From contig NZ_AP022573.1 in the NCBI RefSeq assembly GCF_010729105.1, forward strand, positions 4,092,001 to 4,156,000: a DNA stretch of 64,000 nucleotides, read 5' to 3'. Position numbers and translations under genes: made by a program. The stretch is from Mycobacterium saskatchewanense. GTDB lineage: Bacteria; Actinomycetota; Actinomycetes; Mycobacteriales; Mycobacteriaceae. The notes under the pieces were generated by a model, which made no database searches, was not told where the DNA came from, and saw only the letters and a list, made by a program, of their open reading frames with translations. Of the stretch, positions 19,022-28,566 are shown one piece after another. Each line of letters starts with the position of its first letter. Position 1 is the stretch's first letter.

Positions 19022-20445
19022 CGTCCGGCACCGTCATGCCGATCGTCCGCGTGGCCATCCTCGCGGAGAGCAGGCTGACCGAGGTGGCTTTGCCGGCCGA
19101 ATTGCCGCTGCGCGAAATCCTGCCCGCCGTGCGGCGTTTGGCGATTCCGGCGGCGTCGAACGGCGATTCGCGCGACACCCTCGGCGAGATCGGCGCGACG
19201 TCGCAACTGAGCCTGGCGCCGATCGGCGGGGCGCCGTTCAGCCTCGACGCCAGCCTCGACACGGTCGGGGTGGTGGACGGTGACCTGTTGGCCCTGCAGC
19301 CGGTGCCCCCCGGGCCGGCGGCCCCGGGCATCGTCGAGGACATCGCCGACGCCGCGATGATCTTTTCCACCTCGCGCCTGAAGCCCTGGGACGCAACGCA
19401 TATCCAGCGCTTCGCCCTCGCCGCGGCGGTCGCGGCCACGCTCGCCGCGACCGGCCTGGGGGCGGCCTACCGCGTCGCCACCGGGGCGGCGGCCGGCCTC
19501 ATCGCGGTCGGCGCGGTCGCGGTGCTGGCGGCGCTGGCGGGCCTGCTGGGTGCCGCCCGCTCGCCGCGCGTCGGGCTGGCGCTGTCGATCGCGGCGCTCG
19601 CACCCGTCGGTGCGGCCCTGGCGCTGGCGGTGCCCGGACGTTTCGGCCCGGCGCAGCTGATGCTCGGCGCGGCCGGCGTCACCGCGTGGTCGCTGATCGT
19701 CCTGATGATTCCCGGCGCGGAGCGCGAGCGGTTCGTCGGCGTGTTCACCACCACCGCGGTGGTGGGAACCGCGGTGGTGCTGGCGGCCGCGGCCGAAACA
19801 CTCTGGCGGCCGACGCTTGTCGCGATCGGCGCCGGCTTGATCGTGGCGGCGCTCCTGCTCACCGTCGAGGCGGCCCAGCTGTCGGCGCTGGCGGCCCGCT
19901 TCCCCCTGCCGGTCATCCCGGCGCCCGGGGACCCGACGCCGTCGGCGCCGTCGCTGCGGGTGCTCGAGGACCTGCCGCGCCGGGTCCGGATCAGTGACGC
20001 CCACCAGAGCGGCTTCATCGCCGCCGCGGTGCTGCTCAGCGTCCTGGGATCGGTGGCGATCGCACTGCGCCCCGAGGCCCTGAACGGTGCCGGCTGGTAC
20101 GTGGTCGCGGCGACCGCCGCCGCGTCCGTCCTGCGGGCCCGGGTGTGGGACTCGGCCACGTGCAAGGCCTGGCTGCTCGCCCAGCCGTACCTGGTCGCCG
20201 GGGTCCTGCTGGTGGTCTACGCCGCGACCGGCCGGTACGGCGCCGCCCTCGGTGTCGTCCTGGTGGTCGTCGCCCTGGCCGCCGTGTGGGTTGTGGTGGC
20301 GCTGAACCCGCGCATCGCCGAGCCGGACAGCTACTCCCTGCCGGTGCGCCGGCTGGTCGGCTTCGTCGCCGCCGGTCTCGACGCGTCCCTGATTCCCGTG
20401 CTGGCGTACCTCGTCGGGCTCTTCGGCTGGGTGCTGAATCGATGA
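19018..20445 (+). CDS. eccD3: ESX-3 membrane channel protein EccD3
   Basis: This 475-residue protein has an N-terminal ubiquitin-like domain (about 8-95, MPIVRVAILAESRLTEVALPAEL) followed by eleven membrane helices, the EccD architecture. It is homologous to Rv0290 and forms the membrane cavity of the ESX-3 complex. The GTG at 19018 overlaps the stop of a 13-codon frame; an internal ATG at 19036 (MPIVRV) is the alternative start. Its stop overlaps mycP3 (ATGA). Confidence 0.93.
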   Translation: MTSGTVMPIVRVAILAESRLTEVALPAELPLREILPAVRRLAIPAASNGDSRDTLGEIGATSQLSLAPIGGAPFSLDASLDTVGVVDGDLLALQPVPPGPAAPGIVEDIADAAMIFSTSRLKPWDATHIQRFALAAAVAATLAATGLGAAYRVATGAAAGLIAVGAVAVLAALAGLLGAARSPRVGLALSIAALAPVGAALALAVPGRFGPAQLMLGAAGVTAWSLIVLMIPGAERERFVGVFTTTAVVGTAVVLAAAAETLWRPTLVAIGAGLIVAALLLTVEAAQLSALAARFPLPVIPAPGDPTPSAPSLRVLEDLPRRVRISDAHQSGFIAAAVLLSVLGSVAIALRPEALNGAGWYVVAATAAASVLRARVWDSATCKAWLLAQPYLVAGVLLVVYAATGRYGAALGVVLVVVALAAVWVVVALNPRIAEPDSYSLPVRRLVGFVAAGLDASLIPVLAYLVGLFGWVLNR

Positions 20446-21842
20446 TTCGTGCCGGATTGGCTTGCACCGCAGCGACGTTGGTCGTTGCGGTGTGGGCCTG
20501 CCCGCCGGCGGCGGCGGTGAGCCCGCCGACGGTCGATCCCGGGGTGCCACCGCCCAGCGGCGCGCCCGGGCCCGGACAGCCGATGGAACAGCGCGGCCCG
20601 TGCAGCACCTCGGGCGTCATTCCCGGCAGCGATCCCAACGTGGTCACGCCCGCCCAGGCGGCGCTCGATCTTCCCGAGGCGTGGCAGTTCTCGCGCGGCG
20701 AAGGGCAACTCGTGGCGGTGATCGACACCGGGGTGCGGCCCGGACCGCGCCTGCCCAACGTCGACCCCGGCGGTGACTTCGTCGAGACCACCGACGGCCT
20801 CACCGACTGCGACGGGCACGGCACTCTGGTCGCCGGGATCATCGGCGGCCAACCCGGCGAGGACGGGTTCTCCGGTGTCGCTCCCGCGGCGCGGCTGCTG
20901 TCGATCAGGGCGACGTCCGCCGCCTTCTCGCCGCGCACGCCCGCCGGCGGGGACCCCCAACTCGCCCGCGCCGCCCTGGACGTGGCGACGCTGGCCCGCG
21001 CGATCGTGCACGCCGCCGACCTCGGCGCCCGGGTGATCAACATCTCGGCCATCACCTGTCTGCCCGCCGACCGGACCGTCGATCAGGCGGCGCTGGGCGC
21101 GGCCGTCCGGTATGCGGCCGCCGACCGCGACGCGGTGATCGTGGCCGCCGCCGGCAACAGCGGATCCACCGGGACCACCGCCGGCGGAACGTCGTGCGAC
21201 TCCAACCCGCTGACCGACCTCGGCCGCCCGAACGACCCGCGCAACTGGGCCGGAGTCACGTCGATCTCCACGCCGTCGTGGTGGCAGCCCTATGTGCTGT
21301 CGGCGGCGTCGCTGACACCCGAGGGGCAGCCGTCGAAGTTCACCATGGCCGGGCCGTGGGTGGGCATCGCGGCGCCGGGCGAGAACATCGTGTCGGTGAG
21401 TAACGGCGACGGCGGCGGCCTCGCCAACGGCCTGCCGGGCGACCACCAGCAGATGGTCGCCCTGAACGGCACGAGCTACGCGGCCGGTTACGTGTCGGGT
21501 GTCGCCGCCCTGGTGCGCGCCAAGTATCCCGAGCTGACCGCCGCGCAGGTGGTGCACCGCCTCACCGCGACGGCGCGTGGCGGCGCCCGCGCCCCCTCGA
21601 ACGTCGTCGGCGCCGGCAGCGTCGACTCGGTGGCGGCCCTGACCTGGCAACTGCCCGCCGGGAATCGTCCCGACGCCCCCCCGGGCAAGCCGGTCGCGGT
21701 CCCTGCCGCGCCGACGCCCAAGGACACCACGCCGCGCACCGTCGCGTTCGCCGGGACCGCCGCGCTCGCGGCGGTCGTGGCGGCGTTCGGGGCCTGGGCC
21801 GCGATCGCGGCCGCGCGGCGACGAAAGGAGACCACCTCATGA
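20442..21842 (+). CDS. mycP3: ESX-3 mycosin protease MycP3
   Basis: This 466-residue subtilisin-like serine protease has a signal peptide (about 1-25) and the catalytic triad Asp95 (AVIDTG), His126 (DGHGT) and Ser345 (GTSYAAG), with oxyanion Asn239 (AAGNSG). A C-terminal membrane helix (about 433-455) anchors it on the outer face of the membrane. It is homologous to Rv0291. Mycosins stabilise the ESX complex and are required for secretion. It overlaps both neighbours by 4 bases. Confidence 0.95.
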   Translation: MIRAGLACTAATLVVAVWACPPAAAVSPPTVDPGVPPPSGAPGPGQPMEQRGPCSTSGVIPGSDPNVVTPAQAALDLPEAWQFSRGEGQLVAVIDTGVRPGPRLPNVDPGGDFVETTDGLTDCDGHGTLVAGIIGGQPGEDGFSGVAPAARLLSIRATSAAFSPRTPAGGDPQLARAALDVATLARAIVHAADLGARVINISAITCLPADRTVDQAALGAAVRYAAADRDAVIVAAAGNSGSTGTTAGGTSCDSNPLTDLGRPNDPRNWAGVTSISTPSWWQPYVLSAASLTPEGQPSKFTMAGPWVGIAAPGENIVSVSNGDGGGLANGLPGDHQQMVALNGTSYAAGYVSGVAALVRAKYPELTAAQVVHRLTATARGGARAPSNVVGAGSVDSVAALTWQLPAGNRPDAPPGKPVAVPAAPTPKDTTPRTVAFAGTAALAAVVAAFGAWAAIAAARRRKETTS

Positions 21843-22819
21843 GCGTGCTTCGCTCGATACCGCCGGTCGGCAGCGGCCGGGTCGCACTGGCGCTGCTCGC
21901 CGTGGTGCCCGCGGTGATGGCGTACCCCTGGCGAACCGCCCGCGAGCAGTGGGTGCTCGGCATAGCCGTCGCGGTCGTCGTCGCGCTGTTCGGGTGGTGG
22001 CGGGGGATGCACTTCACCACGATCCTGGGGCGCCGCCTGGCGATCGCGAGGCGCAGGTCCCGATTCGTGGCCGACTCCGGTGCCGCCACCAAGGCAACGG
22101 TGCTGCTGCGGGTCGGCGCGCCGGGCGACGACGCCGACGTGCTGCCGCTGCCGCTGCTCGCCGGCTACCTGGACCGCTACGGCGTCCGCGCCGACAAGAT
22201 TCGGATCACCAGCCGCGACAACGCTTCCGAGCCCGCGCGGCGCGAGACCTGGATCGCGCTCACGCTCTCGGCCGTCGACAACCTGGCCGCGCTGCGGGCG
22301 CGTTCGCCGCGGATTCCCCTGCATGAGACCGCCCAGGTGGCCGCGCGCCGGCTGGCCGACCACTTGCGCGAGATCGGCTGGGAAGCCGCCACGGTCGGGC
22401 CCGACGACGTCCCCCGGCTGCTGTCGCCCAGCGCTCGCGAGACGTGGCGCGGGGTGCAGCGCGGCGCTTCGGATTACATTGCGGCGTACCGCGTCCGGGT
22501 CGACGAAGCGTTGCCCGGGACCCTCGACGCTATCCGCACCCACCCTGCTCGCGAGAGCTGCACGGCGCTCGAGATCGCCGGTGAGCCGGCCCGCCCGACC
22601 GTCGCGGCCGCCTGCGCGTTCCTCACCGAGACGCCCCCTGCGGGCGCTGCGCCGGTGGCCGGGCTGATCCCGCAGAGCGGCGATCAGCGGCCGGCGCTGG
22701 CCGCGCTGGATCTGCTGTCCACCGCGCGGCTCGAAGGCCACACCGAGGCGCCCGTCGACCTGCTGGCGCTGCTGCGGTGGCCCACCCCTGCGGCCGGGGC
22801 GCATCGCGCGACCGTCTAG
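21839..22819 (+). CDS. eccE3: ESX-3 membrane protein EccE3
   Basis: This 326-residue protein has two N-terminal membrane helices (about 15-30 and 37-55, separated by WRTAREQW) and a cytosolic/periplasmic C-terminal domain of the EccE family. It is homologous to Rv0292 and sits at the periphery of the EccBCDE complex. It ends the ESX-3 operon; its stop codon overlaps the stop of the convergent hydrolase gene. Confidence 0.93.
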   Translation: MSVLRSIPPVGSGRVALALLAVVPAVMAYPWRTAREQWVLGIAVAVVVALFGWWRGMHFTTILGRRLAIARRRSRFVADSGAATKATVLLRVGAPGDDADVLPLPLLAGYLDRYGVRADKIRITSRDNASEPARRETWIALTLSAVDNLAALRARSPRIPLHETAQVAARRLADHLREIGWEAATVGPDDVPRLLSPSARETWRGVQRGASDYIAAYRVRVDEALPGTLDAIRTHPARESCTALEIAGEPARPTVAAACAFLTETPPAGAAPVAGLIPQSGDQRPALAALDLLSTARLEGHTEAPVDLLALLRWPTPAAGAHRATV

Positions 22820-24075
22820 AACATGACCGTCCGCAGGAAGGACGTCATCCGGCGCAGGTAGTCGAGCTGGCTCACGTGCATCACGTGGCTGCCCGGAAAC
22901 CAGTGCAGCGCACAGTGATCCCAGTGTTCCCAGAGCGCGGCGGCCTGGTTGGACGGCGCCATCCGATCGGCGAGGCCGGTGATGATCATGCGCCGGTCCC
23001 GGCCCACCAGCGGCCGGTAGTTCAGCGGACCGTGATAGGCCATCCCGGCCCGTAGCTGGTCGCTGCTGATCTTGGACAGGCGCAGCCCCAACCGGACGAG
23101 CTGGTTGGCCGGGAACCAGTCCTCGAACATGGTGGCCGGCGTGACGACGGGGCAGTTCGGGATGACGGCCTCGAGCCGGTCGTCGACCGAGGCCACCAGG
23201 GCCGCGGTGTAACCGCCCAGGGAAATTCCGGTGAGCGCGATGCGGTCGACGCCGGTGTGGCGCAGATAGTCAAGGATCGAGCGGAAGTCGTGCACGGCCT
23301 GAGCCATCGCCTCCGCGAACCCGCTGGGCCCGTCGGCGAAGTAGCCGAAACCGCTGAACGGCGAGAACTTCTCGGCCCGCTCCCCGTGGAACGGCAAGGT
23401 GTACATCAACACGTCGTAACCGGACCGGTAATACCAGGGCAGGGTGAAGAACTTCCCGTTGGCCAGATACGACGACCCCATGAAGCCGTGGATCACGCAC
23501 AGCGTGGGCCGAGGCCCGTCGCCGTGGCGCCAGTGCTGCGCGTGTACGACGTTGTTGCGCCGCAGCGCGCTCCAGCGGGCGCGCATCGCGGGGTTGACGG
23601 CGGTGAAGCTGCTCGGAAACCAGATGTCCTCGACGGTGCCGCGCGCGAGCGACTCGGCCCGCCGGCCGGCCCGGCGGGACGAGACCCGGGGGGTTTCGGT
23701 GGGCGCCGGAAACGACTTGGCCGGGTCCCGTTCGGCGCCCAGCTCCGCGTAGAAGCTGAGGTTCCTGCGTTCCGTTCCGCTGGGCCGGCGCAGGTTTGTC
23801 GCGAGCAGCACCGGCGCCACCGTCGCGGCGATCACCGACGCCACTCCCGTGCGCAGCGCCAGATCGCCCACAGCGGACGTCTCGACCACCGCGCGCTGAC
23901 GCCGCGACAGCGCCGACAGCGGCGGCAAACCCTCGGCGCCGGCGGGCACGTCCTTGCCCTCGAAGGCATCCGGAACGTCCGGAACTCCGGTGGGCGGACC
24001 GGCCGGATCGGTGTCGTGCGCCACGAACGCCGATGCTATCGGCTTTGCCGGCTTGGCAACCCGGTATTCGGGCAC
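22816..24075 (-). CDS. Alpha/beta hydrolase, Rv0293c family
   Basis: This roughly 419-residue protein has an alpha/beta hydrolase fold in its C-terminal 270 residues: [11 protein letters not shown] (oxyanion loop), nucleophile elbow [11 protein letters not shown], and a late SHVMH with the candidate catalytic histidine. Substrate is unknown. The N-terminal 130 residues are less conserved and include a short hydrophobic segment. The start is uncertain: GTG 24075 ([12 protein letters not shown]) is used, but the frame stays open to 24162. It closes against eccE3 with overlapping stops and is divergent from tam. Confidence 0.8.
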   Translation of the reverse strand: MPEYRVAKPAKPIASAFVAHDTDPAGPPTGVPDVPDAFEGKDVPAGAEGLPPLSALSRRQRAVVETSAVGDLALRTGVASVIAATVAPVLLATNLRRPSGTERRNLSFYAELGAERDPAKSFPAPTETPRVSSRRAGRRAESLARGTVEDIWFPSSFTAVNPAMRARWSALRRNNVVHAQHWRHGDGPRPTLCVIHGFMGSSYLANGKFFTLPWYYRSGYDVLMYTLPFHGERAEKFSPFSGFGYFADGPSGFAEAMAQAVHDFRSILDYLRHTGVDRIALTGISLGGYTAALVASVDDRLEAVIPNCPVVTPATMFEDWFPANQLVRLGLRLSKISSDQLRAGMAYHGPLNYRPLVGRDRRMIITGLADRMAPSNQAAALWEHWDHCALHWFPGSHVMHVSQLDYLRRMTSFLRTVMF

Positions 24076-24160
24076 CCGGTCAGAGGGGCCGGGGAGGGCG
24101 TGCGGTAATACGGATTGTCGAGCGGCCGGAACCAGCCACGGCGTTTTCAGGAGGACCGAC

Positions 24161-24946
24161 ATGTGGGATCCCGACGTCTACCTGGCCTTTGCGGACCATC
24201 GCGGGCGCCCCTTCTACGACCTGCTGTCGCGGGTGGGCGCCGACCGGGCGCGCCGGGTCGTCGACCTCGGCTGCGGGCCCGGTCACCTGACGAAATACCT
24301 GGCCCGCCGCTGGCCCGACGCGGTGATCGAGGCGATAGACAGCTCGCCGGAGATGGTCGCGGCCGCCAAGGAGCGCGGCATCCACGCCGTCAATGCCGAT
24401 GTGCGGGACTGGCGGCCCAAGCCCGACACCGACGTGGTCGTCAGCAACGCGGCGCTGCACTGGGTGCCCGAGCATTCCGACCTGCTGGTCCGCTGGGCCG
24501 GCGAACTGGCGCCCGGATCGTGGATCGGGGTGCAGATGCCGGGCAACTTCGAATCGCCCTCGTACGCCGCGGTGCGGGCGTTGGCGCGCCGGGAACCGTA
24601 CGCGAAGTTGTTGCGCGACATTCCTTTTCGGGTCGGGGCGGTGGTGCAGCCGCCGACGTACTACGCGAACCTGCTGCTGGACGCGGGATGCAAGGTCGAC
24701 GTGTGGGAGACCACCTACCTGCATCAGCTGACCGGCGAGCACCCGGTGCTCGACTGGATCACCGGGACGGCACTTGTCCCGGTGCGCGACCGGCTCAGCG
24801 ACGAGGGTTGGGAGCAGTTCCGCCAGGAGCTCATCCCGCTGCTGGACGACGCCTACCCGGCGCGCGGCGACGGCACGACGATCTTCCCGTTCCGGCGGGT
24901 GTTCCTCGTCGCGGTGGCCGGTGGGTCGGGCCGCCCGGCCGGCTGA
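24161..24946 (+). CDS. tam: Trans-aconitate methyltransferase
   Basis: This 261-residue class I methyltransferase matches Rv0294 in length and sequence. SAM-binding motif I is [12 protein letters not shown] (about 32-43), followed by [11 protein letters not shown] and a motif near [11 protein letters not shown]. Tam enzymes esterify trans-aconitate, relieving inhibition of the citric acid cycle. An AGGAGG site lies 6 bases before the ATG. It is the first gene beyond ESX-3 on the plus strand. Confidence 0.92.
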   Translation: MWDPDVYLAFADHRGRPFYDLLSRVGADRARRVVDLGCGPGHLTKYLARRWPDAVIEAIDSSPEMVAAAKERGIHAVNADVRDWRPKPDTDVVVSNAALHWVPEHSDLLVRWAGELAPGSWIGVQMPGNFESPSYAAVRALARREPYAKLLRDIPFRVGAVVQPPTYYANLLLDAGCKVDVWETTYLHQLTGEHPVLDWITGTALVPVRDRLSDEGWEQFRQELIPLLDDAYPARGDGTTIFPFRRVFLVAVAGGSGRPAG

Positions 24947-24959
24947 CCGGGTCCGCGGG

Positions 24960-26360
24960 TCACTCTTCGATGCCGCGCTCGACGGCGATCGCCGACCGCG
25001 CGCTCGGCGCGGCGCGATGGATCTGCAGATACGTCTCGGTATAGCGCACCGCGATGCGCGTTCCGGCGAACTCCGACGGAATGACGTCGCCGGTTCGCTG
25101 GCGCCACTCGTGCAGGCGCACAGCGAGATCGGCGGCGATCGCGTCCGCGTCCGAGTCGCCGTCGGCCAGCAGGTTGGTGGTCTCGGTCGGGTCGGCGCGC
25201 AGGTCGTAGAGTTCGCGGTCCGGCCGCGGATCGCCGATGAACGGTGCGACCGCCATGCCCGACGGGCTCTCCTCGATGTCCAGCGGTAGGTCGAGCAGCG
25301 GTCGTCGGGCGTAGTTCTCGATGTAGCTGTAGTCCTTGGTGCGGATCGCGCGGATGGGGTCGTAGGAGTCGTGATACGTCTTGCCGGCGTACACGTGGTC
25401 CCTGATCGGCGTCGGCTGCGGCGCCCACAGCGCCCGGGCGTGGGACACCCCGTCGACGTCGGGCGGCACCCGCACGCCCAGCAGGTCGAGCAGCGTCGGC
25501 ACCAGGTCGACACCGCTGAACAGCTCGTCGTACACCCGGGGGGCGACGCGCCGGCGCGTGGGCGGGCGGATGATCATCCCGATCCCCGTTCCCGCTTCGT
25601 AGAGCGTGGATTTCGCGCGGGGGAACGCGGGGCCGTGGTCGGTGAAGAACACCACCCAGGTGCCCTCGTCCAGCCCCGTCGCGGCCAGCGCGTCCAGCAG
25701 CCGGCCGGTGGCGGCGTCGGCCGCGGCGATCGCGCCGTAGAAGTCGGCGACGTCGTCGCGGACCTCGGGCGTGTCGGGCAGGTAGTCGGGCAGTTCGACG
25801 CCGGCGCTCTCGGCGGGCTCGTAACGGTCCCGCGGGTAGGGCCGGTGCGTCTCGAAGAACCCGGCCGTGAGTAGGAAGGGCTGTCCCGCAAGGTTTTCCG
25901 AGCTATCCCTGAGCCAGTCGGCGGCCTTGTCCACCACGTAGTCGCAGTAGGAATTCGAGACGTCGAACTCGTCGAACCCCAACCGCTTCGGGTACGACGT
26001 CTCGTGTTGCATGCCGAAAAGCGCGGCATACCAGCCGGATTCGGACAGGATCTGGGGCAGCGTGCGCACGCCGCTGCGGTATTCCCAGCCGTGATGGGCC
26101 AGGCCCAGGAGCCCGTTGGTTTGCGGGTAGCGACCGGTGAACAGCGAACCGCGCGACGGCGAACACAGCGGCGCGGTGGCGTGCGCCCGGGTGAACAGGA
26201 CGCCCTCGGCGGCGAGCCGGTCCAGGTGCGGGCTGGACACGTCGGGGTGGCCGTAGGCGCCCAGGTATCGGCCGACGTCGTGCCAGTGCACGATCAGCAC
26301 GTTGTCTTTCCGGTCGTCCGCCTTGTCCGCCTTGTCCGCCGCCAATGCCGTCACACCCAT
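24960..26360 (-). CDS. Sulfatase (formylglycine-dependent)
   Basis: This 466-residue arylsulfatase-family protein matches Rv0296c. The signature CSPSR at 66-70 contains Cys66, which formylglycine-generating enzyme would convert to the catalytic residue. Metal-binding candidates include HWHDVG near residue 25 and FFTDHGPAFPRAK near residue 245. No signal peptide is evident, so it is probably cytoplasmic. Its ATG overlaps the bluB stop (TAATG). In M. tuberculosis a sulfotransferase gene (Rv0295c) sits between it and tam, but here only 13 bases do. Confidence 0.9.
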   Translation of the reverse strand: MGVTALAADKADKADDRKDNVLIVHWHDVGRYLGAYGHPDVSSPHLDRLAAEGVLFTRAHATAPLCSPSRGSLFTGRYPQTNGLLGLAHHGWEYRSGVRTLPQILSESGWYAALFGMQHETSYPKRLGFDEFDVSNSYCDYVVDKAADWLRDSSENLAGQPFLLTAGFFETHRPYPRDRYEPAESAGVELPDYLPDTPEVRDDVADFYGAIAAADAATGRLLDALAATGLDEGTWVVFFTDHGPAFPRAKSTLYEAGTGIGMIIRPPTRRRVAPRVYDELFSGVDLVPTLLDLLGVRVPPDVDGVSHARALWAPQPTPIRDHVYAGKTYHDSYDPIRAIRTKDYSYIENYARRPLLDLPLDIEESPSGMAVAPFIGDPRPDRELYDLRADPTETTNLLADGDSDADAIAADLAVRLHEWRQRTGDVIPSEFAGTRIAVRYTETYLQIHRAAPSARSAIAVERGIEE

Positions 26361-27007
26361 TACCTACCCTGAACCCAGCGGTTCTCGCAGACGAATTCCG
26401 AGAGCGGGCGCGCGACGGTCCAGCCGTCGAGCTCGAGCGCCGGCCGGTCGGGAAACTCGGGCACCGGTCCCAGGCACAGGATCGCCACGGGTTCGGCGCC
26501 GGGGGGCATCGCCAGCAGGGCCGCCAGCCGCTGCGGGTCGAACAGCGAGACCCAGCCCATGCCGAGGCCCTCGGATCGGGCCGCCAGCCACATGTTCTGG
26601 ATCGCGCAGGACACCGACGCCAAATCCATCTGCGGCAGCGTGCGCCGGCCGAACACGTGCCGGTCGCGCTTGTCGCGCAAGGCCACCACCAACAGCTCGG
26701 CGCACTCGAGGATGCCCTCGACCTTGAGCGCGAGGAACTCGTCGCCGCGTGCGCCCAGCGCCGCGGCGGTGAGCGGACGCTCCTCGTCGACGAGGGCGTG
26801 GATGCGCCGCCGCAGCGGCGGGTCGGTGATCCGGATGAACCGCCACGGCTGCATGAGGCCCACGCTGGGCGCTGCGTGCGCGGCCTGCAGCAGGCGCGCC
26901 AGCACGTCGTCGGCCACGGTGCCGTCCGGCGAGAACCGGCGCATGTCGCGCCGCTCGGAGATCGCCCGGTAGACGGCCCGTCGGTCTTGCGGGCTGAACG
27001 CGGTCAC
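26360..27007 (-). CDS. bluB: 5,6-dimethylbenzimidazole synthase
   Basis: This 215-residue flavin-dependent nitroreductase-fold enzyme matches Rv0306. BluB cannibalises FMN to make the lower ligand of vitamin B12. Motifs include RRDMRRF near residue 20 (flavin phosphate contact), HAAPSVGLMQPWRFI and a C-terminal glycine-rich GLGMGWVSLFD. GTG 27007 is chosen because TACGAT lies 6 bases before it, a leaderless promoter; the longer frame to 27130 has no support. It is followed directly by the sulfatase gene. Confidence 0.9.
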   Translation of the reverse strand: MTAFSPQDRRAVYRAISERRDMRRFSPDGTVADDVLARLLQAAHAAPSVGLMQPWRFIRITDPPLRRRIHALVDEERPLTAAALGARGDEFLALKVEGILECAELLVVALRDKRDRHVFGRRTLPQMDLASVSCAIQNMWLAARSEGLGMGWVSLFDPQRLAALLAMPPGAEPVAILCLGPVPEFPDRPALELDGWTVARPLSEFVCENRWVQGR

Positions 27008-27013
27008 CCGGTC

Positions 27014-27019
27014 ATCGTA
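27014..27019 (-). promoter_or_regulatory. -10 hexamer for leaderless bluB mRNA
   Basis: TACGAT on the minus strand lies 6 bases before GTG 27007. A plus-strand TAGCGT at 27032-27037 could serve the divergent small membrane protein gene. Confidence 0.55.
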
Positions 27020-27074
27020 GGAAATCGGCGCTAGCGTGAATCGTCTGCCAGACCCGCAGGAAGGAAGTGGCCCC

Positions 27075-27359
27075 GTGAAGCTTTCCGACATCCTCGACCA
27101 GCCGACGACGAACGGCGCCGACGGGCGCATCTATAGCGAGCCGTACCAGACCCCCGACGGCACCACCGTCATTCCCGTCGCCAGACCGCGCGGAGTGTTC
27201 GTCATCCGGGCGGGCGAGGCGTCCTGGGTGCCCGCCGTCGACCAGAACCGGATAGCGCTGATCGGGGTGACCACCGGCCTGCTGGCCGCGGTGATCGGCA
27301 CCCTGGCGCTGCTGCGGCAGCCGCCGTGGCCGCGGATCACGCTCACGGGCTATAGGTGA
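27075..27359 (+). CDS. Small membrane protein, unknown function
   Basis: This 94-residue protein has a soluble N-terminal 65 residues and one C-terminal membrane helix (about 68-87, IALIGVTTGLLAAVIGTLALL). GGAAGGAAG precedes the GTG at 27075, so this start is preferred to 27036. I do not recognise the family. Its end overlaps the convergent Rv0307c-like gene by 17 bases. Confidence 0.7.
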   Translation: MKLSDILDQPTTNGADGRIYSEPYQTPDGTTVIPVARPRGVFVIRAGEASWVPAVDQNRIALIGVTTGLLAAVIGTLALLRQPPWPRITLTGYR

Positions 27360-27825
27360 CGCCGACCGCGCGGAAGACGTATTCCGGCGGCATGTCGAAT
27401 GCCAGCGAACGGCGCGGTAGGCGGTCGAGCACCTCGGCCGGGATGGCCGTCTTGTAGTGCAGCGACAGCTCGCCGCTGAAGTTCGCATCCACCCGGGCGA
27501 CGTCGACGTCGACCTGCAATCCGGTCGAGGAAATCTCCACCTTCGCCGCCCCGGTCTGCGGCGCGTCCCAGCGCGCGTCGACCGTCGGGCCCGCCAGCTT
27601 GGGCAGCATGGACAGCGTGGCCAGCACCCGTTCGGAGGTGAACACCAGCGAACCCGTGTAGCTGGCGACGCTGTGCGGGAGCCGCACGCCGGGGATCACC
27701 CCGCCGAATCGCCGGGTGACGGCGACGTAGTCGGCGAGGTAGATCAGCCCTTCCGCTTCCACCTGGGCATGCAGATCGGGGGGCAGCTTGCCGATACCGA
27801 ACAACCTGCGGACGAAGACCGCCAT
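27343..27825 (-). CDS. Conserved hypothetical protein, Rv0307c-like
   Basis: This 160-residue soluble protein starts MAVFVRRLFGIGKLPPDL. It has alternating beta-rich sequence (SYTGSLVFTSERVLATLS) and no signal peptide or membrane helix. Its place between bluB and the PAP2 gene matches Rv0307c in M. tuberculosis. No function is known to me. It is divergent from the PAP2 phosphatase with 58 bases between starts. Confidence 0.78.
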   Translation of the reverse strand: MAVFVRRLFGIGKLPPDLHAQVEAEGLIYLADYVAVTRRFGGVIPGVRLPHSVASYTGSLVFTSERVLATLSMLPKLAGPTVDARWDAPQTGAAKVEISSTGLQVDVDVARVDANFSGELSLHYKTAIPAEVLDRLPRRSLAFDMPPEYVFRAVGVTYSP

Positions 27826-27883
27826 GAGGCCAGTATGACGGCCCGCGGCGTGGGCGCGGCTACGGTGCTGGTATCGGTGGGGG

Positions 27884-28549
27884 ATGACCCGCGCGCGGAG
27901 TGCCCTGATCCTTGCCGCCGCCGCGGTCGCGGTCTACGCGCTCATGTGGGTGGCCTACTCCCGGCAGTGGGCCTGGCTGCACCGCGTCGATTGGTGGCTG
28001 CTGAACTCCGCCCACGCGGTCGGGGTCAAGCACCCGCTGTGGGTGGACTTCTGGGACACGGTGTCCTTCGCGCTGGGGCCCGTCCCGCTGCGGCTGCTGG
28101 GCATGGCCGCGGCGATCGCCGCCGTACTGGGGAGGAACGTGCGCGCGGCGCTGGTGCTGTTGGCCTGCGGGCCGCTGAGCGGGCTGGTGACGTCGGCGGC
28201 CAAGGGGCTGGCAAACCGGACGCGGCCGCCGACGATGCTGGTGGCCGCGTCCTCCACGTCGTTTCCGTCGGGGCATGCGCTCGAGGCGACCGCCGGCTTG
28301 CTGGCGATCCTGGCCTTCCTGCTGCCGATGCTGAGCCGGACGGCGGGCCGGGTGCTGGCCGCCGCGGCCGGGGTGTGCGTGCTGGCGGTCGGGGTGGCCA
28401 GGGTCGCGCTGAACGTGCACCATCCCTCGGACGTGCTCGCCGGCTGGTCCCTCGGTTGCCTGTATTTTTTGTTGTGCCTGTTGGTGTTTCGGCCGTCTTG
28501 GTCACGGCGCGGAGACCCGATCGAAGCTAAAGCTTTACTTGACCCTTAG
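27884..28549 (+). CDS. PAP2-family membrane phosphatase, Rv0308-like
   Basis: This 221-residue protein has about five to six membrane helices and the three PAP2 phosphatase motifs: KGLANRTRP (about 107-115), PSGHA (about 127-131) and RVALNVHHPSD (about 170-180) with the catalytic histidines. The family dephosphorylates phosphatidic acid, undecaprenyl pyrophosphate or similar lipids on the outer membrane face; the substrate here is not known. The ATG follows GGTGGGGG. It precedes the L,D-transpeptidase-like gene in the same direction. Confidence 0.87.
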   Translation: MTRARSALILAAAAVAVYALMWVAYSRQWAWLHRVDWWLLNSAHAVGVKHPLWVDFWDTVSFALGPVPLRLLGMAAAIAAVLGRNVRAALVLLACGPLSGLVTSAAKGLANRTRPPTMLVAASSTSFPSGHALEATAGLLAILAFLLPMLSRTAGRVLAAAAGVCVLAVGVARVALNVHHPSDVLAGWSLGCLYFLLCLLVFRPSWSRRGDPIEAKALLDP

Positions 28550-28566
28550 GCGGCGCCAGTCCGACG

